Source of the DNA: Candidatus Omnitrophota bacterium
Lineage (GTDB): Bacteria > Omnitrophota > Gorgyraeia > S143-82
Direction: 5' to 3'
NCBI GenBank assembly: GCA_027034965.1
Contig: JALVWL010000036.1
Coordinates: 1 to 17,562, forward strand
Length of the DNA stretch: 17,562 nt
The position numbers were made by a program, and so were the translations under genes. Under the pieces are notes generated by a model. It saw only the letters and a program-made list of their open reading frames with translations, was not told where the DNA came from and did not search any database. Positions 1 through 11,400 of this stretch are shown here, piece by piece. Positions within the stretch are counted from its first letter, which is position 1, and each line of letters begins with the position of its first letter.

Positions 1-2420
1 AAGAAATATCCTTCAATTCCTTCTCAGAAAATAGATACGGAACCTCAAAATCAGATCTCAATCCCGTAATAAATGCATCTATAGAAGGCTTGAGCACATC
101 ATATCTCCCACTCTTCTTTGCTGCACCCACCAGGGCACGTTCTATAGCATCTATATCAGGTAGAATCGCCTTTAGATTGGCCCCTGCCTTCTCAAGTTCT
201 TTTTTCCTCCTTAAGGTCTTCTGCTTTACATTGTGCATATAGCTAGTTAATACATCATTTATCTCAGCCAGAACTCCTACAACATCTGCCTTTGAACTAG
301 AAAGTTTATCCATAATGGATTTGGTATTCTGGACCATATCCACTTGTTTTTTCCAATAACTATCGGCCTTCTTCTTTTGAACTTTTAACTCATCTAGATA
401 GTCATAGGCCTTCTTCTCCTCCTTCTTCATCTCCTCCATATATTGCCTGGTCCTGTATTCCTTTTTCCTCAATTCACTCGAGAAATGCCTCTTCGCTGCA
501 GGAAGCAATCTCTTTTCAAGGGCACGATTTCGATCCGTCATATACCTGTACTTTATTCGCAACGCCTCCAGGTGCTTCTTGCCGCCTTCTATCTTTTCTG
601 TCCAATAAGCTATCCCCTCTTTCTGGTCCCTGGCATAATCTATGGCATCCTTAAGTCGTTTTTCAAACTCAGCAACACCTTTTTTCGCATCCTCCACCTG
701 TGCTGTAAGGACCTTTATACCTTCTCGTATCTTCTGAACCTGACTAGTCCAATAATCTACATCTAGCTGACGCTTCTGTACCTCTTTTACTTGCGCATTA
801 ACCCGTTCCTGCCAGTAATCTATATTTCTATTCGCATTCGGATCATAAGGATTCTGCCTCTGGAATTCTATCGCCTTACGCAGTTCCTCTTCACAGTGCT
901 CGAGCCAATCTTTGGCGTCTTTTAAGAGCTTTTTAGCCTTGGCCAAGGTCTCCTGCGGCCCAGCTAATGAATTCTTTGTATCTCTCAACTCAGCCAATTT
1001 GGCCTTATAAAAGGACTTTGCCTCTGCCAATTTCTTCTTCAATCCTGGTATACCCCATTCCTCATCAGTAGTAACTAGTTCATATTCAGACTTGGCACGT
1101 CTGAGCTGTTTTTCCATCCAGGCAAGAGAATATTCAGTATTCTCATCCCCTTTCAGCATAGCTATCTCGCCAGATACCCCATCGATAGAATCCTCGTTCC
1201 ACACGGTTCGTATTTCTTCCTCCCCATCATCATTTATAACCTTCTTTTTCATCTTTGCAGGGCCATTTAATTTTGAGTGTTCATCCATAAGAGAATAAAA
1301 ATAATTTCTCGCCGAAACCTTCTCCTTCTCTATCTTATCCAAACCTTTCCTGGCAAGGTCATAATTATGGCGATAATACACCACTCCAACCTCTGCCATC
1401 TTTATCTGGTTATCCATAAATTCCCTGCTAACCGCTGAAACCCTTTTCGCAGCAACTACTGGATCCTTATCCCAATCTATATTAATCTGTTCAAGTCTTG
1501 CTTGATAATCCTTCCAAAAACGGACATTCTGTTCACCTATCCTCAGATCATAGCCTATTGGATACCTCGTATCAGCCGAACGAATGGCCTGGTAATAGTT
1601 CTTGGCCTCCTTGAACTTAGCCAGATCGTGTTTGAGACCACCTTCCATCATCTCTATAAGCCCCTTTACGTGCCCCTCTTCTGTATCAGTTCCCTCTAGA
1701 TAGACTATCAACTCTTCATTGTCCTCTGCTTTTGCCTTTTTCAATATTGCCCTTGCCTCTTTTAAAGCCTGCCTATCTTTATCAATTTGATTCTCTAACT
1801 CCTTTATACTGACCTTCAACTCATTAAGCTCCTTCTCTTGCACCATCTTTGCCCTGGTCAGATTCTCTTCCGCATCCTTTATATTCTTGGCAGTCATAAT
1901 CTTTATACCCTCAAAACTATGCTTAAGGTCTGCAACAAGATACTTCATAAACTGCAATTTATCCATATAATTCCTTATGTCCTCCTGGGCCATCGGCAAC
2001 TTCGAATTAATCTCAGTATAGAGCCTCTGCAGTTCAGCGCTCTCCCTTTGCAGCTTGGCGGCCATAGAATAACCAATAACCGCATCAATGTATTTACTAT
2101 ACAACTTTAGCTTTTCAGCACGCAGAGAACGGGCAGAGTCTGGATCAAGGAGTTTATCCAAAATCCTGCCAAGCTCAGGATTATCCTTCTTTACAACCTC
2201 AATAAGTTTTAATATATCCTCTATTTCTTTCTCCCCTATATCCCTGCCACTGGCTGCCTTTAATGACGCCCTATCATATTCTCTTTCCTTAGTCATAATA
2301 CCCAAAGGCAGTTTATCCACATATATCTCTTCACCGGTCTCAGGGTTTACCAACATAGCCAGGTGCTTATCTGCCTCTATGTTACGAGTATATTCGACTA
2401 TTGCAGGATATAGCTTCCCG
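1..2420 (-). other. Long coiled coil with a Tyr-Trp heptad pattern
   Basis: About 800 residues are almost wholly Lys/Glu/Ala/Leu-rich helix, for example ELNELKVSIKELENQIDKDR and LRRAKSEYELVTTDEEWG. Between about 620 and 830 the register is exact: DYWQERV and DYWTSQV begin 21 residues apart, and DYWTSQV and AYWTEKI 49 residues apart, with Val, Ile or Leu closing nearly every heptad. A fourth Tyr-Trp (DSYWKKQ, about 345-355) is one residue out of register, which suggests a stutter or hairpin. The segment probably forms a long rod or helical hairpins, as in surface stalks or TolC-type tunnels. It continues past the left edge. One of the four cysteines is here (893-895). Confidence 0.8.
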
Positions 2421-5400
2421 TTTTTGTCCCTATAAACAAATCTCTCATCCCAAGTAATGTTCGTATTCGGGGTAAGGGTTATCTTCAGGCCATTATCAAA
2501 TACTATTTTCTTCTTCTTTCTGATGGTCTGAATCTTTAGATTAAGCGCCTTCTCTTTGCTCAGCTTATATGCCTTATGTCCTGCTTTATTGAGCGTATAC
2601 ACAACCGCATAGGGCACATCAATCACCCCATCAAATCCGACAAAGGCAATTGGTTTGCCATCTAAGGTAAAATAGGATTTCTCCACATAGACATAGCGCA
2701 CACCCTTCGGCATCTCATAGGTATCCTTATACCCCTTATAGCGATACTTCATATTCTTTTTTGCAGTCTGTACTCTGGACTTAAACAATTTTGGATTATT
2801 CTTATCTACGATTACTTTTATATCCCTGCCGTTATTAATCACCATAAACCTGTGTTTGCCGTAGATGCCCCTATCCATTGCCCACTGGATAATGGATGGT
2901 CTTATAGCAGGCACCTTTATCCGTCCAGTATAAGGATTGTAAGGGATATTCTCTCTATCTACGACGCTGACTGCCATATCCTCAAATGACCTATAAAGCA
3001 AGACATCACTGGTAAGCGGGTCTATCTCGCCGCCCCAATCCTGTATTGCCCTTATGTATTTCTTGGCATAATCAAATGTAAGCAGGGAAGGGACCGGCAT
3101 AAACGTCCTGTCATCCATCCACCATTTCACCTTCCGCAGGAAACTCTCTGTCTCAAACCCATTCTTTGCCTTATCCTTTAGGTCATAGAACATCAAGGCC
3201 TGGGCAAGTATCTCTGGCTTCTTCCCCCTGGCAACCTTGATGATATACATATACTTGCCCTGCCTGTACATAAAGTAATTCACATCAGGATTTGTATTAT
3301 AGACTGCTCTCTTCACCGCTGCTCTGAAGTGATCAGGCAAGTATACAATAGCAGAGAAGTCATGTTTGATAGGATTTCTCAGGTGGAATACATCGTTTAA
3401 CATATTCGCTGCTACTTCCCATGGAAGCTCTATATTCAACACAGATGTTTCACTAACCCCCTCTATCAAGTTACCCTTCTCATCAAACTTCGGCCCTACC
3501 TTGATATCGTATTTGATAAACTTGCCATCCTTTATAAGAATTCCACCCCGGCCTTCTAACTTCTCTAGGCGCGGAGCATTCCAGACAAAGTCTATTAGGC
3601 TATCAAACATAGCTATGCCTGCCAGAGGAGTTGCCCCATCTGTTATCATCCCTTTACCTATATTGGCAAGGTTTATAAGCGTACCCCACTTGCCGCCAAA
3701 ACCAATCCCGATATAAGTATCTCCTCCCAATCCCAGGCTCAACAGACTATTTGACATAATATCACCTAATGATAGATAGGCAGTTAAGAGGTCACCGGAA
3801 GGCCTATCAGTATCCTTACTCAGAAGCTCAACCACCCTCTTCTTATTCTTAATAATCCCCCGCATAGCTGCGATTATCTCTTCCAAAGCATACCTTACCC
3901 CTAATTCCTTGGCCTTGCCGAATTCATAGGCAAATTTATCGAGGACACCGTTAATATCGGTCTTTATACGCCCATTTTCTAACGGATCAAATGGATTAAC
4001 ATCACTTCTGGCATACTGATACCATATAGTAGATATAAGCGACCTATCTCCCCACGGCGTGTACCAACCAAAGCCAGTAGGCACACCCTCTTTAGATGCG
4101 TAGGGCAAGGTCCCCTTATATGCTGCCCTTTCCATGCTCTCCCTTAGTTTATCAGCCAGGTCCTTGCGGCCGTATTTTTCAAAGGCTAGTATCCAGAAGT
4201 TCGTCCACTCAAAACTAACAATATTGCCGCTATAACGCTTGCCCTTAGCGATAAAGTCAAAACCAATAATATCAATCATGCCCTTCTCTGGATGGTAATA
4301 TTCAGTCTCCACCATATTTTCAATAGCAAACTCTATAATCTTATTCGGATCAATTCCAACTGAGATAAGCTTGTCCTTTGGAATCATCAAAAGTACCCAA
4401 GCAGGTATATCAGAGGCATAGGTCTTATTGAACTCACCCTTAAGCGGATCGTATCCAACATAGAAATAGCCCCTCTTATCATAGGCCTTAGGGATAAACT
4501 TCGTAAGCAGCTTGCGGGCTGTATCTTGATATTTTGCAACACCTACTACCTTATAAAGCAAACTATAGGCAGCGTAGGCAGAGATATTATTTTCAGTAAA
4601 TATCTCATTTGCTCGTTCAGGGTATCTTGGGAAATATCCCTCGCCGAACTTAAATGCACTCACCTTATCATTCCAGAATTTCTTTAATTGATAATTAGCC
4701 AGATTTTTGGCAATATTCACAAATGTTTTATCTCCGCTCTTTAGGGTATACTTTGCAAGGGCAATTATAAAGTGGGATATAGGACCTGTTGTCTTTTGCC
4801 TCTCGGCAGGCAGGCCATTATTTACCCAATAGGCATTATAAAAACCATCCTTACCATCTCCAGCAATAGCAAGAAACGTCTTTATCAAATCCTTTGCCTT
4901 ATCATACTCTCCAGCATCAACAAGTCCGTTTATCTCCATAGCAAGGTCATAGAGAAAGACCTTCCCGTATCCTCTTGCATCACCAGGATGAGATACAGGC
5001 ATCTTCTTAGTAAACTGCTTAACAAGATACCTATCCTCAGATTCGTTAATCTCCTTCACCTGTTTATCGATATAGGCATTCTTGGCCTCTGCAGCAAGCC
5101 GACTAATCTGCTTATTTAGGTCAGTAATTGCCTGCAATAGTGTGGCCCGCTCCAGGATAAATCTGGCATAATTATCGATATCCGCCTCGAGGGTCTTGTT
5201 GTAATCATCCATAGTGAGGGAGGAGATCCTATTCTCCAGCTTCACCAGCCTATCGACCAGGCGTTCAATGCCATCCCTTACCTCCTTATAGGGTCTGTCT
5301 CTTAGGCCCTCCAATTCAGCTTTTAAGCTATTCAACTCGCTATCGTAAACCTTTAATTTATCTAAAACACTTCCAGCATCTAGGTTTTGCCGTTCATTTT

Positions 5401-8400
5401 TAGATAAGGAATCATTCGATATATCCTCCTTATCCTTTCTCTGGTGTTTCGTCCCACGGGCCTTTGTTCTGGCAGATACAAATGAGTCAATCTTTTTCTT
5501 AATAAAGTCCTTATCAGGCAATCTTATCCTATCTCCTGGGAGTAAAATAGAAAGGTCCCTATCAGGATTTATGCGCTTCGAAATCTCAACAAATCTATGC
5601 CAGCCGACACTGGCCTTAAAATTATCCCTCCATATCTTCCAGAGGCTATCGCCCTTCCTTACCACATATGTGGTTATTCCTTTAATCTTATCAGCAAGAG
5701 ATCTTTTAGACTTCTTCAGGCCCCTCTTTGATAGCTCAATAATAGGAAGGGATATATCATCTCCTGGGTACAATCGTGAAGGTTTTAGGGCGGGATTGAG
5801 TTCTGCAATTTTGAGGAGGAACAGCTTCCAAGACATCTTCCCTTTAAATCTGCTCTCCCATATACGCCAGAGAGAATCACCTCTTTTTACCTTATATTCC
5901 ATATAGGAGGTGTGCTTCTTTATATCTGTTCCTGTTTCAGGTGTTGTTTTCTCCTCTTTTGCATAATTTTCATCTATAACCTTATTAGGTGTTGGGATAT
6001 CATTCTGATGGGCCACTGATGGAAGAGCCGTATGATTGCCAGAGGTAGCATTGTCGACATTATTTAGACTGCTCATACCAAGGTTATCCAGGCCGCCAAG
6101 ATGATTCACGGCCGCATTGACGCCGATAGCCCCCAGGAAAACAACACTGAGTGCACCCAGACTCATAGCAAAGGCCCTACCCAGAGAAACCTGCGGAGCA
6201 GGCATTGTAACATCCTTGAACCTATCCAGGAAAGAAATAACACTTGCCCTATATTCCCTCGCATATGCGGCCCAATCTTTAGCCTTTCCTTTGCCTGCTG
6301 TCGTCAACCTCACAAAGGAATCTATCGCTGGAATGATTAGATCATAATCCATTGCTGCATCTTCTAAAGATAGACCTATCTCATCTGCCAGAGAAATGTA
6401 ATCCTGCTTATTAAACACATCCCTTACAAAGGCAGCCACCTCTCCAGGAGCTACATTGGCCCTAACAGCTTCATCCTTCACTATCTCAGCAAAGGCCTCC
6501 GCCATCTTTCTACGGATTGCAGGTTCTGTTAGCTCATCCTTTTTTATCTTCGAAATCCACTTGAGGAGTTCCTGGGCCACAGCAAACCTGATCTGCTGCT
6601 TGACATCAACATCAACAGATTCCATCTCTATCTGCCGCTTTTTCAAATCGGAAAGGGCCATATCTTTCAAAGATAAAAGTTCTCTTTCCAAAGATTCCAA
6701 ATATTCCTTGATTTCTCTATCACTCCTGTTATAGAGAGAATTCATTTCCATCAGGTAGGGCTCAGGCAATAGTTTGCCAAGGCGATGCAGGACTTCACGC
6801 AAGGCCGTGTTTCTCATCTGCCTAGCCGAGTGAATAATCTTTAACCAACGATCTATCTCTTTTACCTTGATGCCATTATAACTTGGCTCTATAACAAAAA
6901 CATCCGGATCAAACTCAGATAAAGTGCCCTTGCCCCTGAATAGATTCTTGCCACTATCCCTTTTGATTCGTTTCAAGTTCCCTATTATATTATCCGAAAA
7001 ATCACCACTTCCCTGGTCATCCTCTTTCTCATCTCTTATGCTGCTGCCAGCTTTGTTGACGATCTCTGTCTTTTTCTTTATATCCCCAGACTGCACATTG
7101 ATAAGAATTAGCTCTTTTTTATATTTACTCCCCCTGTTATCCTTTATACCTTCTCTCTCAAACATCTTCTCTATGTCTACAAATATCCTCCACAGATATT
7201 TCTGTGTGCGTCGAAACTTAATTAAATCAGGAAACCCAACTGCTAGCATCCACGGCTTAGAGTCGACCTCTATTTCTTCTCCTTTCCTGCTATTGTCATA
7301 TACAATTACTCCTAAATCTTTCCCTAAATACCTTAAAGCATACTTACTCGTACCTATTGCCGCCTTAATACTCGAATCCAATCCCTTTCCATATTCCCCT
7401 CTCAAATAAGAATACTTCCTCCGCAACCCTAAATTATAATATACCTTCGAACCATACGATAATATCGGTAATATATTCGCTATATCCTCTATCCCACCCT
7501 TATCCCTTCTCCATAAACGAACATCTAAGAGTCCCATCATCGCATCTTGTATCAGCTGTGATTGGTATAGTCTAAAACTACCCCCTAAAAGTACATTACT
7601 CAATCCCAGAATATTCCATATCTTTCTTAAATCACCTATACTCCCGCTTATCCCTAGATCCCTCAAAACACTCCTGTATCCCTTCTCTGCATTATCCATA
7701 TCACCCATAAACCAATATACTCCTGCCATTACCGTCCGTACCGGAGCCAAAAGATCTCCCTTAGAAATCTTTAACCTACGAGCCTCCGAGGCCTTCTTAT
7801 CGTAGGCCAATATTATCCCTTTTTCTACCTCCTGTAACTTCTTTAACACTCTCTCCCCCACATCTCTTACCTCTTCAGGACCTTTGCTACCCTTAATCCT
7901 GCTTTGTTGCATAGCAACTAGCTCTTTCGTAGCCTGCTTATATATCGATAAAATCGGAAGTACATAACTTTTCACAAATGCCTGGTCTATCTTATATGCA
8001 CTCGCAGGTGCACAACTACTTAATATCCCCATCCCTGCCAACATCCCCATCGCACCCATCCCCGTCATAAACTGGCGCCTACTTATACTGCTGCCAGCTT
8101 TGTTGACCATAACTTTCTCTCTGGATACATTCCCTGCCTTAGGATTTACTATTAATATCTGTTTCTCATAACTGCTTCCTCGATTATCCCTTATACCTCT
8201 CTCATCTAATAACCTCTTTACATTTCTAAAATTCCTGCCAAGATACCGCAGATTCTTTACAAACCTAACAAAATGAGAAAATCCACCTGTCTGAAGCCAT
8301 GGCCGCGGTATTAACTTTACTTGATTCGCCTTATTATCGTAGTCCAGCTCTATAACTTCCAAATCCTTTCCTAAATACCTCAATGCATATTTACTCGTAT

Positions 8401-11400
8401 CACCTACTACCTTAGCTGCTAATTCAAATTCCTTCTCCTGTCTCGTCTTCTGCCTAAATCTTGCTGAATATCCGTATCCACGACTTAATTGGTACGTAAG
8501 AAGCGCCTTTGAACCATAAGCCAGCATAGGAAGGACATCGCTTATCTCTTTTATACCTGCCCTATCCTTTTCCCACAATTTGACATTTAATAATCCTAAT
8601 AGTCCATCCTGTATTACCTTCCCTCTATATAATTCTAATTTGCCTCCTATAAGAACATCCCCGGCTCCAATAATATCAAATATCTTACCTAAATCTCCTA
8701 TACGACCTTTTAATCCTACTGAACTAAGCGCCATCCTGTAATATCTCTCTGCATTATCCATATCTCCCGCAAACCAATATACCCCTCCCTTAATTATACG
8801 CACAGGCGCTAATACCTCTTCCTTTGAAAACTTCCTCTCTCCCATTATCGGCAGTCTCTCATCATATGCTACAGCTGTCATATTCTCTAATTTGTCCATC
8901 TTCCTTACAATCTCATTAGCCTTATCCCTTATCTGTTTAGGGCTCTTTCCTTTTAAAATCCTCTCATTTTGTAGCCTAATAAAATCACCCATTACCCTAC
9001 TATCTAACTTAGCTATTGGAAAGAGATACCTGTGAACAAATGCTGAATCAAGTTTGTCATCTAAGCTAAAAAGGCTACCTTGAACTCTACCAGCAGGTGC
9101 ACAACTACTTAATATCCCCATCCCTGCCAAGATCCCCATCGCACCCATCCCCTTCATAAACTGGCGCCTACTTATGCTGCTGGAGGTGGGGGTTGATAGA
9201 AAACTGCCGGGGAATGTGTTTTCGTAATCCTTAATAGTGCTAAACTCACCTTTTGTGATGATATCTTTCAGGCCATTGATTTCTTTTCTGAATTCCCCCA
9301 AGGCATTATTTAATTGTTTCTTTCGAGCATCTCTGCCTGCTATATCCTCTGATAAAAGGTCCGCATAACCAATAACCGGGGAAAGTTTATTATTCAATAT
9401 ATGAGCTAGAGACTTGGCCAATATAGGAGAAGTTTGATTTATCAAATCTGATAGAGATGTCTTTATTATATTGATCTTTTCTAATACGGTCTTTATATGG
9501 TTAGATTTAAGCGCTGAATCTATAACCTCTAAATCTCCGGAAGCAGATAGAATAAACTCTGATATCTTCTCAATATCACGCCACAACCAGGGACTGTTTA
9601 AATAAGTTGCAATGACTTTATCATTCCCAGATAAAAGTTTTTTGGTATATGGCAATACAGGAAGCGCGGGAAGTTTATGGTCTGATATGGATGAACCAGA
9701 ACTTCTGCTATTATTAGTATTTCTACCATTTACCTCTGAATCATTCTCCTTATTTCCTCTCTTCACCCTTCTAAAAACAGAACGGTTGAACTTCCTTGCC
9801 TTAGAATAGCCTTCAACTGCGGCTGTCTTTATATTGGCGTAGGCAAAGGCAAGTCTGTTTGAAACATCCGGCATCCAGGACAATAATCTATCCTTCGCAA
9901 GATCCTTTGCCTTAGTAAAGAATTCGTTCTCAAAGATAGGGCTGCTAACTATCGCACCAAAGTCATTGCCCAAATATTGTGGTAGGTCTCTTAATCCCTT
10001 CGGAGGAACTACCCTATGTACTACTGCATCCGTAATGTCGTTTCCTATATTCAGGGCCTTTATCCCATACTTCTCACCGATAAAGTTTAAAATAACGTGT
10101 GATGTCTCGTGGGGCACAAGCACATCTTTTAGTGTATCATCCAATATATTGTAAGAAGTTATCTTACCTTTTTTCTCCTTTGCGACAAAGTCGCGCGCAT
10201 CCATAACTATTGTCTTATCAGGCCGCAGCTCTGCCCAGCCGCCATGGTCAAGCATAGAAGGCGTTCCAAACTTTATTACCAGATCTTCAGGGAAAAGATA
10301 ATCTATGTCTGCCTCTGTAAATTGCTTTATCTTTCCTTCCCTTGCCAGAGACTTTAGATAATCAATCAATCCTCTATAATCTTTTATCTCTGCTGCTTTT
10401 ATATAATCTTTTAATTCATTAAGCGCATCTATCCTCCAATCTCCCTCCTCCATATTCCAGCGCATCTTTATCAAGGTATCTATATTCTTTATGAATAATT
10501 CCTTGATATTGATTGCTGAAAGCAAATCTTCCTTGAGGTTGCGGGCATATTCCCTTACTTCATCATCCAACTTAATATCTATCTCTCCCCTTTCTGCTGC
10601 ATCTATAAGTGCAAGGACACCAGGGGCTATTGGCAGATAGGGCCTCTCTATAAGGATCCTCCGCATCTCTTTTACCCTCTTGGATAGGTTGTTGTAGGAG
10701 TCGTCTTCACTGGTTCCTATATCGCTTATCCACCTTGACTCAATGCCCTGCTTTAACTGCAGATAGTCTATAAGCTCTCTTAATCTCGCTCTCACCCCAT
10801 CATCTATATCGCCGGCTAAAAACCTCTTAATGTCACTAAGTGCGCGGGCCATTAATGGCCTCGCCGTTTTCTCCCTCTCAGCAAGCTCATTTCTTGAATT
10901 GTTTATAAGATCACTAAAGCTGCTGTACTCGCTATATTCCAAAGCATCTTTTATCTTAGCAACCGAAATACCAGATAGCCTTGATATCTCTGATAGAGCG
11001 GTCTTATCCGTGTAAATCCGGTCAAGATTCTTAGAATCGCGCAATGCAGAGACAAGATTTGGAAATAGCTCTGAATCTCCTTTAATATTCCTTGCAAACT
11101 CTATTGTCTGGGCAACGCCCCTTAAAATTCCCACCTTCTCGCTCAAACCAGCAAAAACGCTGTTTACCAATGGCATGAAGTGTTCTGGTGACTTCAAAAC
11201 TATTTCATACATCTTCTGCGGAAGAAATAACTTATAATGATCAGTCGCTGCCTCTAATACAGGCCTTCCTTCTCCTGACTTATCACCCATATATATCTTT
11301 ACATCATGGTTAATTCCATAGGTTTCCCTTATCGCCATACCAATTGGAAAGCTATTAAACGCAGTTTCAGCCTCTCCAGGAAGATTAACCATAAACATCC

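Larger units (their letters stand above)
7037..8095 (-). repeat. Tandem module copy 2 (Tat signal plus unfamiliar helical body)
   Basis: This is a unit of about 350 residues paralogous to the preceding one. Shared landmarks in the same order are LAPVR..GVYWF.GDMDNAE..YR (about 7670-7735), G.IGDL.KI, a VLLGG...LY..QLIQD...GLL block, GGIEDIANILPILSYGSK, TSKYALRYLGKDLGVI, and a C-terminal IKDNRGSKYKKELILIN, ending with EIVNKAGSSI. Overall amino-acid similarity of the bodies looks moderate, far below the near identity of the signals. It ends with the same VNKAGSSI joint that closes copy 1, as expected for tandem duplication. Function is unknown; the TPR-like pair is the only recognisable element. 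Confidence 0.75.
8096..9184 (-). repeat. Tandem module copy 1 (Tat signal plus unfamiliar helical body)
   Basis: This is a unit of about 363 residues that opens with a Tat/lipobox signal and ends with NPKAGNVSREKVMVNKAG. The body is helical. It includes a TPR-like stretch (KGGVYWFAGDMDNAERYYRM, about 8730-8790), a Gly/Leu block (GGKLELYRGKVIQDGLLGLL), the conserved line TSKYALRYLGKDLEVI, and a C-terminal signature RGIRDNRGSSYEKQILIVN. The next unit repeats the same order of motifs. I recognise no named family. The TPR-like helix pair suggests a scaffold or binding role. The signal cassette is far better conserved between copies than the body. Confidence 0.75.

Noticed and set aside
7200..8500. 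Possible difference in codon choice (more TTA Leu and ATA Ile) in the tandem modules, suggesting transfer
   Set aside because: Only a few lines were sampled by eye and both codons are also common elsewhere; it is not strong enough to claim without a codon-usage calculation.
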